Source: Candidatus Hydrogenedens sp.
GTDB taxonomy: Bacteria > Hydrogenedentota > Hydrogenedentia > Hydrogenedentales > JAEUWI01
Reading direction: 5' to 3'
DNA length: 64,000 bases
Assembly (NCBI GenBank): GCA_016125095.1
Contig: WGMK01000011.1
Location: 1 to 64,000 of the forward strand
The notes under the pieces were generated by a model, which was given only the letters and a program-made list of their open reading frames with translations, was not told where the DNA came from and made no database searches. Below, in pieces: positions 33,699 through 40,820 of this stretch; the stretch's first letter is position 1, and the number at the start of each line of letters is the position of its first letter. The position numbers and the translations under genes were made by a program.

Positions 33699-34592
33699 CT
33701 AATAACTCCAATGCAGGCGGATGAAGCGGCCGATGGCGTCGATGGCCGCTTGGGCCTCGTCGAGCAGGGGCGCGAATAATTGCCAGACGTGAAACATATC
33801 ATCCCAGACTTCGAGGTGTACATCCACGCCCTGCGCGCGGGCGCGTTCGGCCAGCCGGGCGCTGTCGTCGAACAGCACCTCGGCCGTGCCCACCTGCACC
33901 AGCAGCGGCGGCAGGCCGGATAAGTTCGCGTAGAGGGGCGACGCCAACGGATGGCGGGGATCATCGTGGCCCAGATAGATATGCGCCAGCCTGCGGAGAA
34001 TACCCGGCGACACCGTGGGGTCGATTTTCTTGCGCGCCTCGATCGACTCGCCCTCGCACGCCAGATCGGCCCAGGGGCTCAGGCATACGGCGCAGGCCGG
34101 CAAAGGCAGGCCCGCATCGCGCGCGGCGACCAGGGTTGCCAGCGCCAGTCCCCCGCCCGCGCTATCTCCCGCGATTGCCAGCCGCTCGGCGGGTGCAGCG
34201 TGCTCCAGCATCCAGCGATACGCTGCGAGCCCATCCTCCAACGCTGCGGGGTAGCGATGCTCCGGCGCCAGGCGATACTCGACGCTCAGGCACGAGGCCC
34301 CCGCCGCCTCCGCCATGCGGCTCGTCAGGCTGTCGTGCGTGTCGATGGAACCCAGCGCGTAGCCGCCGCCATGGAAATAGAGGATGGCGTGCTCACCCGT
34401 GGCGGCAGATGGGTCGAACCACGCCGCCCGAAGGCCCGCCGCTTCCACATCGCGCCGGCGCACGCCCGGAGCCGCAGGCACCTTCGCCATGTTCCGCGCT
34501 ATCTCCGCCCGCATCTCCGCCACCGACTCCGGCCGAAATGCTTCCTTCGCCCGCAACGAAGCAATCAATCTGTCCAACTGTTCCCGGCTCAC
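33699..34592 (-). CDS. Alpha/beta hydrolase, hormone-sensitive-lipase family
   Basis: 297 aa; GTG start with GAGGAG 8 nt upstream. Oxyanion motif HGGGYALGS (about residue 74), nucleophile elbow GDSAGGGLAL, catalytic Asp in TAEVLFDDS and His in WDDMFHVWQ. The family cleaves short acyl esters. The gene ends directly before the TRAP permease start, so the pair is probably co-transcribed. The esterase may act on a substrate or product of the transported solute; that is inference. Confidence 0.88.
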   Translation of the reverse strand: MSREQLDRLIASLRAKEAFRPESVAEMRAEIARNMAKVPAAPGVRRRDVEAAGLRAAWFDPSAATGEHAILYFHGGGYALGSIDTHDSLTSRMAEAAGASCLSVEYRLAPEHRYPAALEDGLAAYRWMLEHAAPAERLAIAGDSAGGGLALATLVAARDAGLPLPACAVCLSPWADLACEGESIEARKKIDPTVSPGILRRLAHIYLGHDDPRHPLASPLYANLSGLPPLLVQVGTAEVLFDDSARLAERARAQGVDVHLEVWDDMFHVWQLFAPLLDEAQAAIDAIGRFIRLHWSY

Positions 34593-34653
34593 CCGCGCTA
34601 CTCCTCAGTAAGAAAGCGCATAGGATACCGGTTCGTGCGCCCCCGCGTCGCGC

Positions 34654-35520
34654 TTACCAAGCGCCCCGCCCCGCCACAAACCGCGCGTAGGCCTGCCACC
34701 AGCCGGTGAGCAGGCGGCGGCAGTCGGCGAACCGGCCCTTGGCGCCCCAGAGCGCGAGCCGGATTGCGAGCCAGAGGCCGTTGCCGAGGGTGAAGGCGAG
34801 CAGATGCAGCGGCTTGCCCCGGTAGCGTTTGAGCATGGCCCAGGTGCTGTTGCGTTCCTGTTGGCGGACGGCATCGCCCACGCGGGTCTCGCTGCCCTTG
34901 TGCCGGAGCGAGGCATCGGGCACGTAGCGCACGGCGTAACCCGCGTCCCGCGCGCGGATGCAGATATCGCGGTCCTCGAAGTAGCAGGGCAGGTCTTCAT
35001 CGAACCCGCCGAGGGCCTCAAACACGGCCTTGGGGATCGCGAGGTTGCAGCCGATAGCGACGTTGGCACGCTCGGGCGTGGTGCGCAGGCTCTTGCCCAG
35101 AAAGGTCGAGCGCCGCGGACCGCCCTGCTCGCGGCCGGTGATAAAATCCATCACGCGGCCAGCAATGATCGTGCGGCCATCGTCAGCCGCGAGCATTGCA
35201 TCGAGCCACGCGACGGACACCTCGACGTCGGAGTCGATGTTGATGAGCAGCGACCCGCGCGCCATGCGCCCTGCCCGGTTGTGCGCCTGCGACAGCCCTT
35301 CGTTCGCGGTATTTGCGTGCAGCACCGCCTGGGGGAACTGTTCGCGGACGGCCTCGGCAGAACCATCGGTCGAGCCGTCGTCGATGACGATCACTTCGCC
35401 CCGCACGGTCTTGAGGTGTTCCCAGGGAATACTCGCCAAGGTGGCCAGCAGCAGCTCGCGCCGGTTCAGGGTCGCGATAATGATCGAGCAACGCAGGTCT
35501 TCGTCGGGGCGGACGGTCAT
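34654..35520 (-). CDS. Glycosyltransferase family 2
   Basis: 288 aa from the ATG at 35520 (ATGA overlap with the ligase gene). GT-A fold: SIIIATLNRRELLLATLASI, VIVIDDGSTDGSAEAVREQF, donor/metal site LLINIDSDVEVS (DxD), GGFDEDLPCYFEDRDICIRA with the acceptor ED motif. A C-terminal amphipathic/hydrophobic helix (LLAFTLGNGLWLAIRLALWG) may bind membrane. Like rhamnosyl or other family 2 transferases it would add a sugar to the polysaccharide repeat unit. Last gene of the exopolysaccharide operon; the only glycosyltransferase in it, so other enzymes must be encoded elsewhere. Confidence 0.9.
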   Translation of the reverse strand: MTVRPDEDLRCSIIIATLNRRELLLATLASIPWEHLKTVRGEVIVIDDGSTDGSAEAVREQFPQAVLHANTANEGLSQAHNRAGRMARGSLLINIDSDVEVSVAWLDAMLAADDGRTIIAGRVMDFITGREQGGPRRSTFLGKSLRTTPERANVAIGCNLAIPKAVFEALGGFDEDLPCYFEDRDICIRARDAGYAVRYVPDASLRHKGSETRVGDAVRQQERNSTWAMLKRYRGKPLHLLAFTLGNGLWLAIRLALWGAKGRFADCRRLLTGWWQAYARFVAGRGAW

Positions 35521-37028
35521 GAAACGTAGCGCCGCCTCGGGGTGCGCATCGGCACCGGTTGCTGGGTGCTGCCCCGGTCCATGGCGGCCTGGGCCTGCTG
35601 CGCCACAAAGCGCGCCGTATGCCGCGCGATGGCCTCGTTCCGCACGAATACGGTCAGCGCGATGAGCAGCCAGTAGGGCTGCATGATGCGGACAATGAGG
35701 AATGAAATCGTGCCCGTGCTGTGGGCCACCAGCCCGAGCGTGGCGGCGAACATGCCCATGGCCAGCCCGCGCCCCACCCAGTTTTCGGTCCAGCGGTACG
35801 CCTCGCGCGTGGAGCGCAAGAGCATCGCCTGCAAGAAGAGAAACGCTGCCAGCCCGACCAGCCCGGTCTCGAGGATGACGCGCGCGTATTGGCTGTCGAG
35901 CACGGATTCCCACGAAACGCCGCCGCCAAAGAGCGCGAAAATGGGCGCCACGCCGAGCAGGTAGCGCACCTTGCGCCACACGAGGATGCGCTCGTTCGTG
36001 CTCTTATCCACCACCAGCGAGGTTTCCTGGCCGTTGATCACCACTTTCTCGCCGCCGACGTCGAAGGTGTAGAGCACGCGCTCCTTCACTACGTCGGGCA
36101 TGAAGAGCGGTGACGCCAGCAGCACCAGCGCCAGCAAAGCAAGCAGCCCGAAACGGCGGCTCACGATTGCCACGATAGTCGCGCTGACGACCGTGGCGAT
36201 GTAGGAAGCACGCGACAGGGTATAGAGCATGGGCAAGGCGCAGAGGAAAATGATGGTCAGGAATACCAGGCGATGACGCCACTTGGGCGCCTGGGAAAGC
36301 AGGCCGAGCGCGACGCTCATGCAGATGACGAGGTAGCCGCCGAGGGTGTTCGGCTCGGTGCCGCCTTGCTCGAAGGGCGCGCTCACGCGCGGCAGCGTGC
36401 CGATGGTATAAATCGCATAGCAGGACACAATCATCGCCGTGGCGAAGAACAGCGTCAGCAGGGTCCGCAGGTCCTTATAGGTATGCACGGTCTGCCCCAC
36501 CAGCCAGAACAGGAGGTAGTACTGCAGCATCTTGAGCATCGTGAAGAGCGCCGTGCGCGGATCCCATGCTCCCAGCGCGCGTTCCCACGCCAGCAGGGTC
36601 GAAATGATGCACACGCTATAAAACACCACGATGCCCCAGTTTATCGGGCTGGGCTGCCACAGCGTCAGCTTGCCCTCGAAGGCGAGCTTCACCATTACGC
36701 CCATGAATATCACGATGATGAGCAGGTCATCGTAGCGCAGGTTCAGGCGGCGTTCGCCGGTGAGCGCGTCGCCCGCGTCGATTTCGGGCGACAGCAGCAT
36801 GGCGATCACCAGGATGTAGAGGCCGACTTCGACGCGCACCACTGTGGTGCCGAACACCATGAGGCTGACCGCGAGCGCCGCAGTGACGCTGCCATTGCCG
36901 AAGTACAAATGCTGGGCGAACAGCAGCAGGCTGCATACCAGCATGAAAACGGCGAACATCGGCGCTTCGATGCGGCTCTCCGCCACCTCGCCGCGGCCGA
37001 TTCCGCGCTCTGATCCGAAAAGGCCCAT
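35517..37028 (-). CDS. O-antigen ligase / Wzy-like polymerase family membrane protein
   Basis: 503 aa with about 10-12 membrane segments and one large periplasmic loop (about residues 310-390), as in the Wzy_C/O-antigen ligase family. Visible parts are FEQGGTEPNTLGGYLVICMS, LYTLSRASYIATVVSATIVA, and the loop region ERILVWRKVRYLLGVAPIFA with SQYARVILETGLVGLAAF. It either polymerises the exopolysaccharide or transfers glycans to an acceptor, as the PEP-CTERM-associated O-glycosylation ligases do; sequence alone does not decide. It overlaps the GT2 gene by 4 nt and follows the Wzc-like gene after 21 nt. Confidence 0.85.
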   Translation of the reverse strand: MGLFGSERGIGRGEVAESRIEAPMFAVFMLVCSLLLFAQHLYFGNGSVTAALAVSLMVFGTTVVRVEVGLYILVIAMLLSPEIDAGDALTGERRLNLRYDDLLIIVIFMGVMVKLAFEGKLTLWQPSPINWGIVVFYSVCIISTLLAWERALGAWDPRTALFTMLKMLQYYLLFWLVGQTVHTYKDLRTLLTLFFATAMIVSCYAIYTIGTLPRVSAPFEQGGTEPNTLGGYLVICMSVALGLLSQAPKWRHRLVFLTIIFLCALPMLYTLSRASYIATVVSATIVAIVSRRFGLLALLALVLLASPLFMPDVVKERVLYTFDVGGEKVVINGQETSLVVDKSTNERILVWRKVRYLLGVAPIFALFGGGVSWESVLDSQYARVILETGLVGLAAFLFLQAMLLRSTREAYRWTENWVGRGLAMGMFAATLGLVAHSTGTISFLIVRIMQPYWLLIALTVFVRNEAIARHTARFVAQQAQAAMDRGSTQQPVPMRTPRRRYVS

Positions 37029-37049
37029 GCGTCCCCGCTCTGCCGCAGG

Positions 37050-39314
37050 CTAGAAGAAGTGGTACCACTTCCGCCGGTTCGCGGTGCCGTCGTCGTAGTA
37101 GTAGTAATAATAGTAGTAGTGGCGACGCGTCGTCTCGAGGCCGTTCACCACCACGCCCGCGACGTTTACGTTCGCCGTGGCGAGCAGTTCGTTGGCGCGC
37201 ACCACGGTTTCGCGCCGCGCGTTGTTGGTCGACACGACCATGATGGCCGTGTCCACCTGCGTGGCCAGCAGCACCGGGTCGGTCACCACGAGCACCGAGG
37301 GCGCGTCGCAGATGACCAGGTCGAACTCGTCTCCCAGGCGCGCCATGAGACTCTCCATCGAATGCGAGCCGATCAATTCCGACGGATTCGGGGGCACGCG
37401 TCCGCTCGAAATGATCGATAGCCGATCGACACGCGTCTTGCGGATCACGCTCTTGTAGTCCACGCCATAGCGCAAGATGTCGGACAGGCCGGGTCCGCGC
37501 TCCATGCGCAGTACGCGGTGCACCTGCGGGCGGCGCAAGTCGGTATCGACAATCAGCACCCGCATACCGCGGTCGGCCATGGTCACCGCCAGGTTCACTG
37601 CGGTCGTCGTTTTGCCTTCGCCCGGCACGGCGCTCGTCACCATCACCGACTTCGCTTTCGAGGCGAGCGTCGCGAACTGGAAGTTCGTGCGCAGCGTGCG
37701 ATACGCCTCGGATATCGGCGACTTCGGATCGTGCTGCGTCACGATGCACGCGTCGATCTCTTCCTCGTTCGCCGTGCTCACATAAGTGGCCCGCCGTCGT
37801 CGGCCGCCGCGGGGCTTGCCGAATCGCATCTTGGGAATCGTGCCGATCACGTCGAGCCCGATGTAGGTGTGGACATCCTCGATGCTGCGGATGGAGGTGT
37901 CGTTCACCTCGAGCATCATCGCGAACACAAACACGGCAATGAAGCCGACGAGCGCACCGATGAGGGTGTTCACCCAGATGCTCTTGGGACCCGAATCAAT
38001 GGGCATGAGCGATGCGCGCTTCACGGAATCGGCGCGTTCAATCTGGCCGGAGCCGTGGCGCATGGCCGTGCGCAAGTCGCGCTCCTGCTGCTGCACGCTG
38101 TTGAACTGGCCGCGGATACTCTCGGTTTCCTGCGTGAGCTGCTCGTATTCCAGATTGCGGTTCGCGAGCTCGGGAATTTCCGGAATCATTTCCTGCAGCA
38201 TGCGCTCGAGGCTGCGCGAGCGGATCTCGTTGGCGGTGGTCGCAAGGCGCAGGTCCATCTGCTGGCTGTAAATCTGCTGGCGCCGCGCCCAGGCGCCGCT
38301 GCCACCTGCACCCGATTCCATCTTCGCGATGGCCTCGAGGATCGTCTTCTGCTTTTCCTCGATCTCGTATTCGAGTTCCTGCAGCGGCGGATATTCCGGC
38401 TGGAACTCGGCCGACATGTTCAGCTTGCGCTGCAGCAGGCCGTCGAGTTCCTCGAAGAGCTTGTCGACTACGCCCTTGGTCACGTTGTTCATGGCGTCGG
38501 GCAGATCGGCCGCGTTCTGTTCGAGTTTCGCCTCGAGTTCCTGCAGCTTCGACTCGGTCTCTTCGCGCGTGACCTTCAGCTCGTCGAGTTCGTCGAACAT
38601 CTTGGCCATGTCGTCGTCGACACTGCCGTAGTTCCGGAAGCCCATTGCCTCCTTGAAGTCCCACTCGCGCGTGACGGCCTCGAACAACTGCTGGCGGAGT
38701 TCCTCGAGCTTGGCGAGGATCGCCGTGTGCTGCTCGCCGCCCTCGTCCAGACGAATCTGCTGCACGAGTTCGATGAACACGCGCGCGGCCAGGTCGCCCA
38801 GCTGCTCCGCCTCGGCCGGAGTTTCGCACTGCGCCACCTGAATCTCGATGCGTTGGCGATCCTTGATCGGCACCAGCGTGATCTTGCCGCGCAGCTCGTT
38901 CGCCTTCGCGTTGATCTCTTCCTGCGAGGCAATACCGCTGGTCGCGCCGCGGGCCGTCAGGTCCATCTGCACCTGCGCGCGCGCCACTTCGCGGTAGAAC
39001 TCCGCGCCCGCCGCCTGGTTCACCAGCGATTCCGCATCCATCGGAAACAGCGGGCCGCGTCCCGACGACCGGAACAGCCCCTCCTGCCAGCCCGGCTGCT
39101 TGATGAACAGGTCCGCACGGCTCTGGTAGCGCGGCAGGGTCGATTCCATCTGCAGGAAAAAGAGCAGCGCCGCGAGTGCCGCGCCGATTACCGTGGCCGA
39201 CGCCAGCAATACCCAATGATCCATGACGACGCGCTGCACGAAACGGAACTGGTTCTCCGCTACCGCGTCTTTCTGCGCGTCCCGGATCTGCGGGGTATCG
39301 ATACTGGATGACAA
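37050..39314 (-). CDS. Polysaccharide co-polymerase / bacterial tyrosine kinase (Wzc-like)
   Basis: 754 aa. TTG start, five nt after the previous stop, with GGAAAAGAG upstream. Membrane segment 1 at about residues 34-55, a long periplasmic coiled coil (about 175-430), membrane segment 2 (VNTLIGALVGFIAVFVFAMM, about 455-478) and a cytoplasmic BY-kinase domain: Walker A SAVPGEGKTTTAVNLAV (about 561-577), Walker A' VLIVDTDLRRPQ and Walker B FDLVICDAPSV. The C-terminus is RRH, eight Tyr in a row, then DDGT: the autophosphorylated tyrosine cluster. Controls polysaccharide chain length and export by assembling through cyclic phosphorylation. It pairs with the Wza-secretin gene upstream. Confidence 0.93.
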   Translation of the reverse strand: MSSSIDTPQIRDAQKDAVAENQFRFVQRVVMDHWVLLASATVIGAALAALLFFLQMESTLPRYQSRADLFIKQPGWQEGLFRSSGRGPLFPMDAESLVNQAAGAEFYREVARAQVQMDLTARGATSGIASQEEINAKANELRGKITLVPIKDRQRIEIQVAQCETPAEAEQLGDLAARVFIELVQQIRLDEGGEQHTAILAKLEELRQQLFEAVTREWDFKEAMGFRNYGSVDDDMAKMFDELDELKVTREETESKLQELEAKLEQNAADLPDAMNNVTKGVVDKLFEELDGLLQRKLNMSAEFQPEYPPLQELEYEIEEKQKTILEAIAKMESGAGGSGAWARRQQIYSQQMDLRLATTANEIRSRSLERMLQEMIPEIPELANRNLEYEQLTQETESIRGQFNSVQQQERDLRTAMRHGSGQIERADSVKRASLMPIDSGPKSIWVNTLIGALVGFIAVFVFAMMLEVNDTSIRSIEDVHTYIGLDVIGTIPKMRFGKPRGGRRRRATYVSTANEEEIDACIVTQHDPKSPISEAYRTLRTNFQFATLASKAKSVMVTSAVPGEGKTTTAVNLAVTMADRGMRVLIVDTDLRRPQVHRVLRMERGPGLSDILRYGVDYKSVIRKTRVDRLSIISSGRVPPNPSELIGSHSMESLMARLGDEFDLVICDAPSVLVVTDPVLLATQVDTAIMVVSTNNARRETVVRANELLATANVNVAGVVVNGLETTRRHYYYYYYYYDDGTANRRKWYHFF

Positions 39315-39319
39315 GCTGC

Positions 39320-40798
39320 TTACTCTTTTCCGCTGTCCACGTTCTGGTCCGCCCGCGCCTCAAGAGACGAAATCAGGTCGGTATTCATGGTCTCGCCGAG
39401 CGCGTCCACGCGGCCCCACGACGCCGCCTCGGGGCGGCCGAACACGCGGGGCGTCACGAAGATCATCAGCTCGCGCGAGTTCGCGCTCTTTTCCTTGTGC
39501 TTGAAGAGCATGCCGATCACGGGCACATCGCCCACGCCCGGCACCTTCTGTATCACATCGCGCGAATCGCTCTGCACGATGCCGCCTATCACGAGCGTCT
39601 GGCCGTCGCGCACGTTGGCCACGCTGCTGCTGCTGCGCACCGACCGGATGGGCACGCCGTTGGCCATGCCCGTCGCCGTCGACACCTCGGGCTCGAGCTC
39701 GAGCTGCACGTAGGGCACGCCCTCGGGGTCGGCCCGCACGTGCGGGGTCACATCCAGCGTGATGCCCACATCCAGGAATTCGGTACGCGTAACCGTCGAC
39801 AGGCCGGCGCTCCCGATTTCGCTGTAGGGGAATTGCTCCGTCATCAAAATGCTGGCCTTCTTGTGGTTCACCGTGCGGATGTACGGGCTGGCCAGCAGGT
39901 TCGCCTTGTTGTCCGCCACCAGCGCGTCGAGCATGACGCCGAGATCGATACCCTTGTTCAGGTAACCCAGGAACATCTGCCCCGGAGATCCCACCTGGAT
40001 GGGAATCTGCATGCGGCGGTCGAAGTTCGCCTCATCGATGAACCGGCGGCTGATGCCCGTGTTGCGGTTGTTGCCGGCATTGCTGTCCAGGCGCTCGTTG
40101 AACAGCGGATCGCTGAAGGTACGCACCGAGTTTACCCGCGCGTCCTGCCGGCCGTTGGGCGTGTAGCCGCCGCCGGCCTTGTCGCCCTGCACGAACCAGC
40201 GCAGGCCCACTTCCTTGATCGCGGTCGATTCGACCTCTGCGATTTTGGTTTCGATATGCACCTGCACCAGCTGGCTCTCGAGGCTGTCGAGCTGCTGCAC
40301 CACCTGCAGCATATTCGCCAGCGTCCCCGGCTCATCGGTAATGATGACGGCATTGGTGTCCTCGTCGTAGCTGATGCTGCCGCCCTGCGTCGCCATGCCG
40401 CTCAGTGCTTCGTAAATGCTCTCGGCCCGCGCGTTGTTCACGGGCACCACTTCGGTGCGCATTTCGCGCGTGCGGGGGGCACCACCGGTGGCGGACATGG
40501 CGGGTGCCGGTCCGCGGGACACCGTGACCTTCGGGCTCTTGAGGATGGCGGTCAGGCCGTTTTCGATGATGCGCGCGGCCTCTTGCGGCGAGGACCCGCC
40601 GACGTGGATGTTGCCCACATAGGGCATCTCGATCATCCCGTTGCCGTCGACCTGCACGGACGAACTCAGGTCGTCGTGGCGGAACACGGTCACATAGACC
40701 ACGTCGCCGCTTTGGATCGTATCGTCCTGCGCGGATATGCCGCCGCCGCTGGTGGCGACGAGGGCGGCCAGCGCGATTGCCACGAATAGAGGTCTCAT
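39320..40798 (-). CDS. Polysaccharide-export (Wza-like) domain fused to a secretin domain
   Basis: 492 aa from the ATG at 40798 (AGGAG ~10 nt upstream); an in-frame start at 40843 would overlap the TPR gene. Signal peptide to about residue 24, no lipobox. Residues ~26-95 match the polysaccharide export domain (QSGDVVYVTVFRHDDLSSSV, then GMIEMPYVGNIHVGGSSPQE). Residues ~110-180 look like a secretin N-domain (VVPVNNARAESIYEALSGMA, then VIITDEPGTLANMLQVVQQL). Residues ~190-465 are the secretin pore: VDVG-like DVGITLDVTPHV, VRDGQTLVIGGIVQSDSRDV and VPGVGDVPVIGMLFKHK, ending LMIFVTPRVF. Outer-membrane location is expected. The combination of Wza entry domain and secretin pore inside an exopolysaccharide operon is unusual. 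Confidence 0.88.
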   Translation of the reverse strand: MRPLFVAIALAALVATSGGGISAQDDTIQSGDVVYVTVFRHDDLSSSVQVDGNGMIEMPYVGNIHVGGSSPQEAARIIENGLTAILKSPKVTVSRGPAPAMSATGGAPRTREMRTEVVPVNNARAESIYEALSGMATQGGSISYDEDTNAVIITDEPGTLANMLQVVQQLDSLESQLVQVHIETKIAEVESTAIKEVGLRWFVQGDKAGGGYTPNGRQDARVNSVRTFSDPLFNERLDSNAGNNRNTGISRRFIDEANFDRRMQIPIQVGSPGQMFLGYLNKGIDLGVMLDALVADNKANLLASPYIRTVNHKKASILMTEQFPYSEIGSAGLSTVTRTEFLDVGITLDVTPHVRADPEGVPYVQLELEPEVSTATGMANGVPIRSVRSSSSVANVRDGQTLVIGGIVQSDSRDVIQKVPGVGDVPVIGMLFKHKEKSANSRELMIFVTPRVFGRPEAASWGRVDALGETMNTDLISSLEARADQNVDSGKE

Positions 40799-40820
40799 TA
40801 CATTCCGGCTCCTGTCCGGT

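Noticed and set aside
37518..39311. A 597-codon plus-strand frame opposite the Wzc-like gene
   Set aside because: Shadow of a real kinase gene; His/Arg/Leu-rich with no recognisable domain.
39308..40789. A 493-codon plus-strand frame opposite the Wza-secretin gene
   Set aside because: Shadow frame; the minus strand encodes clear export and secretin domains.
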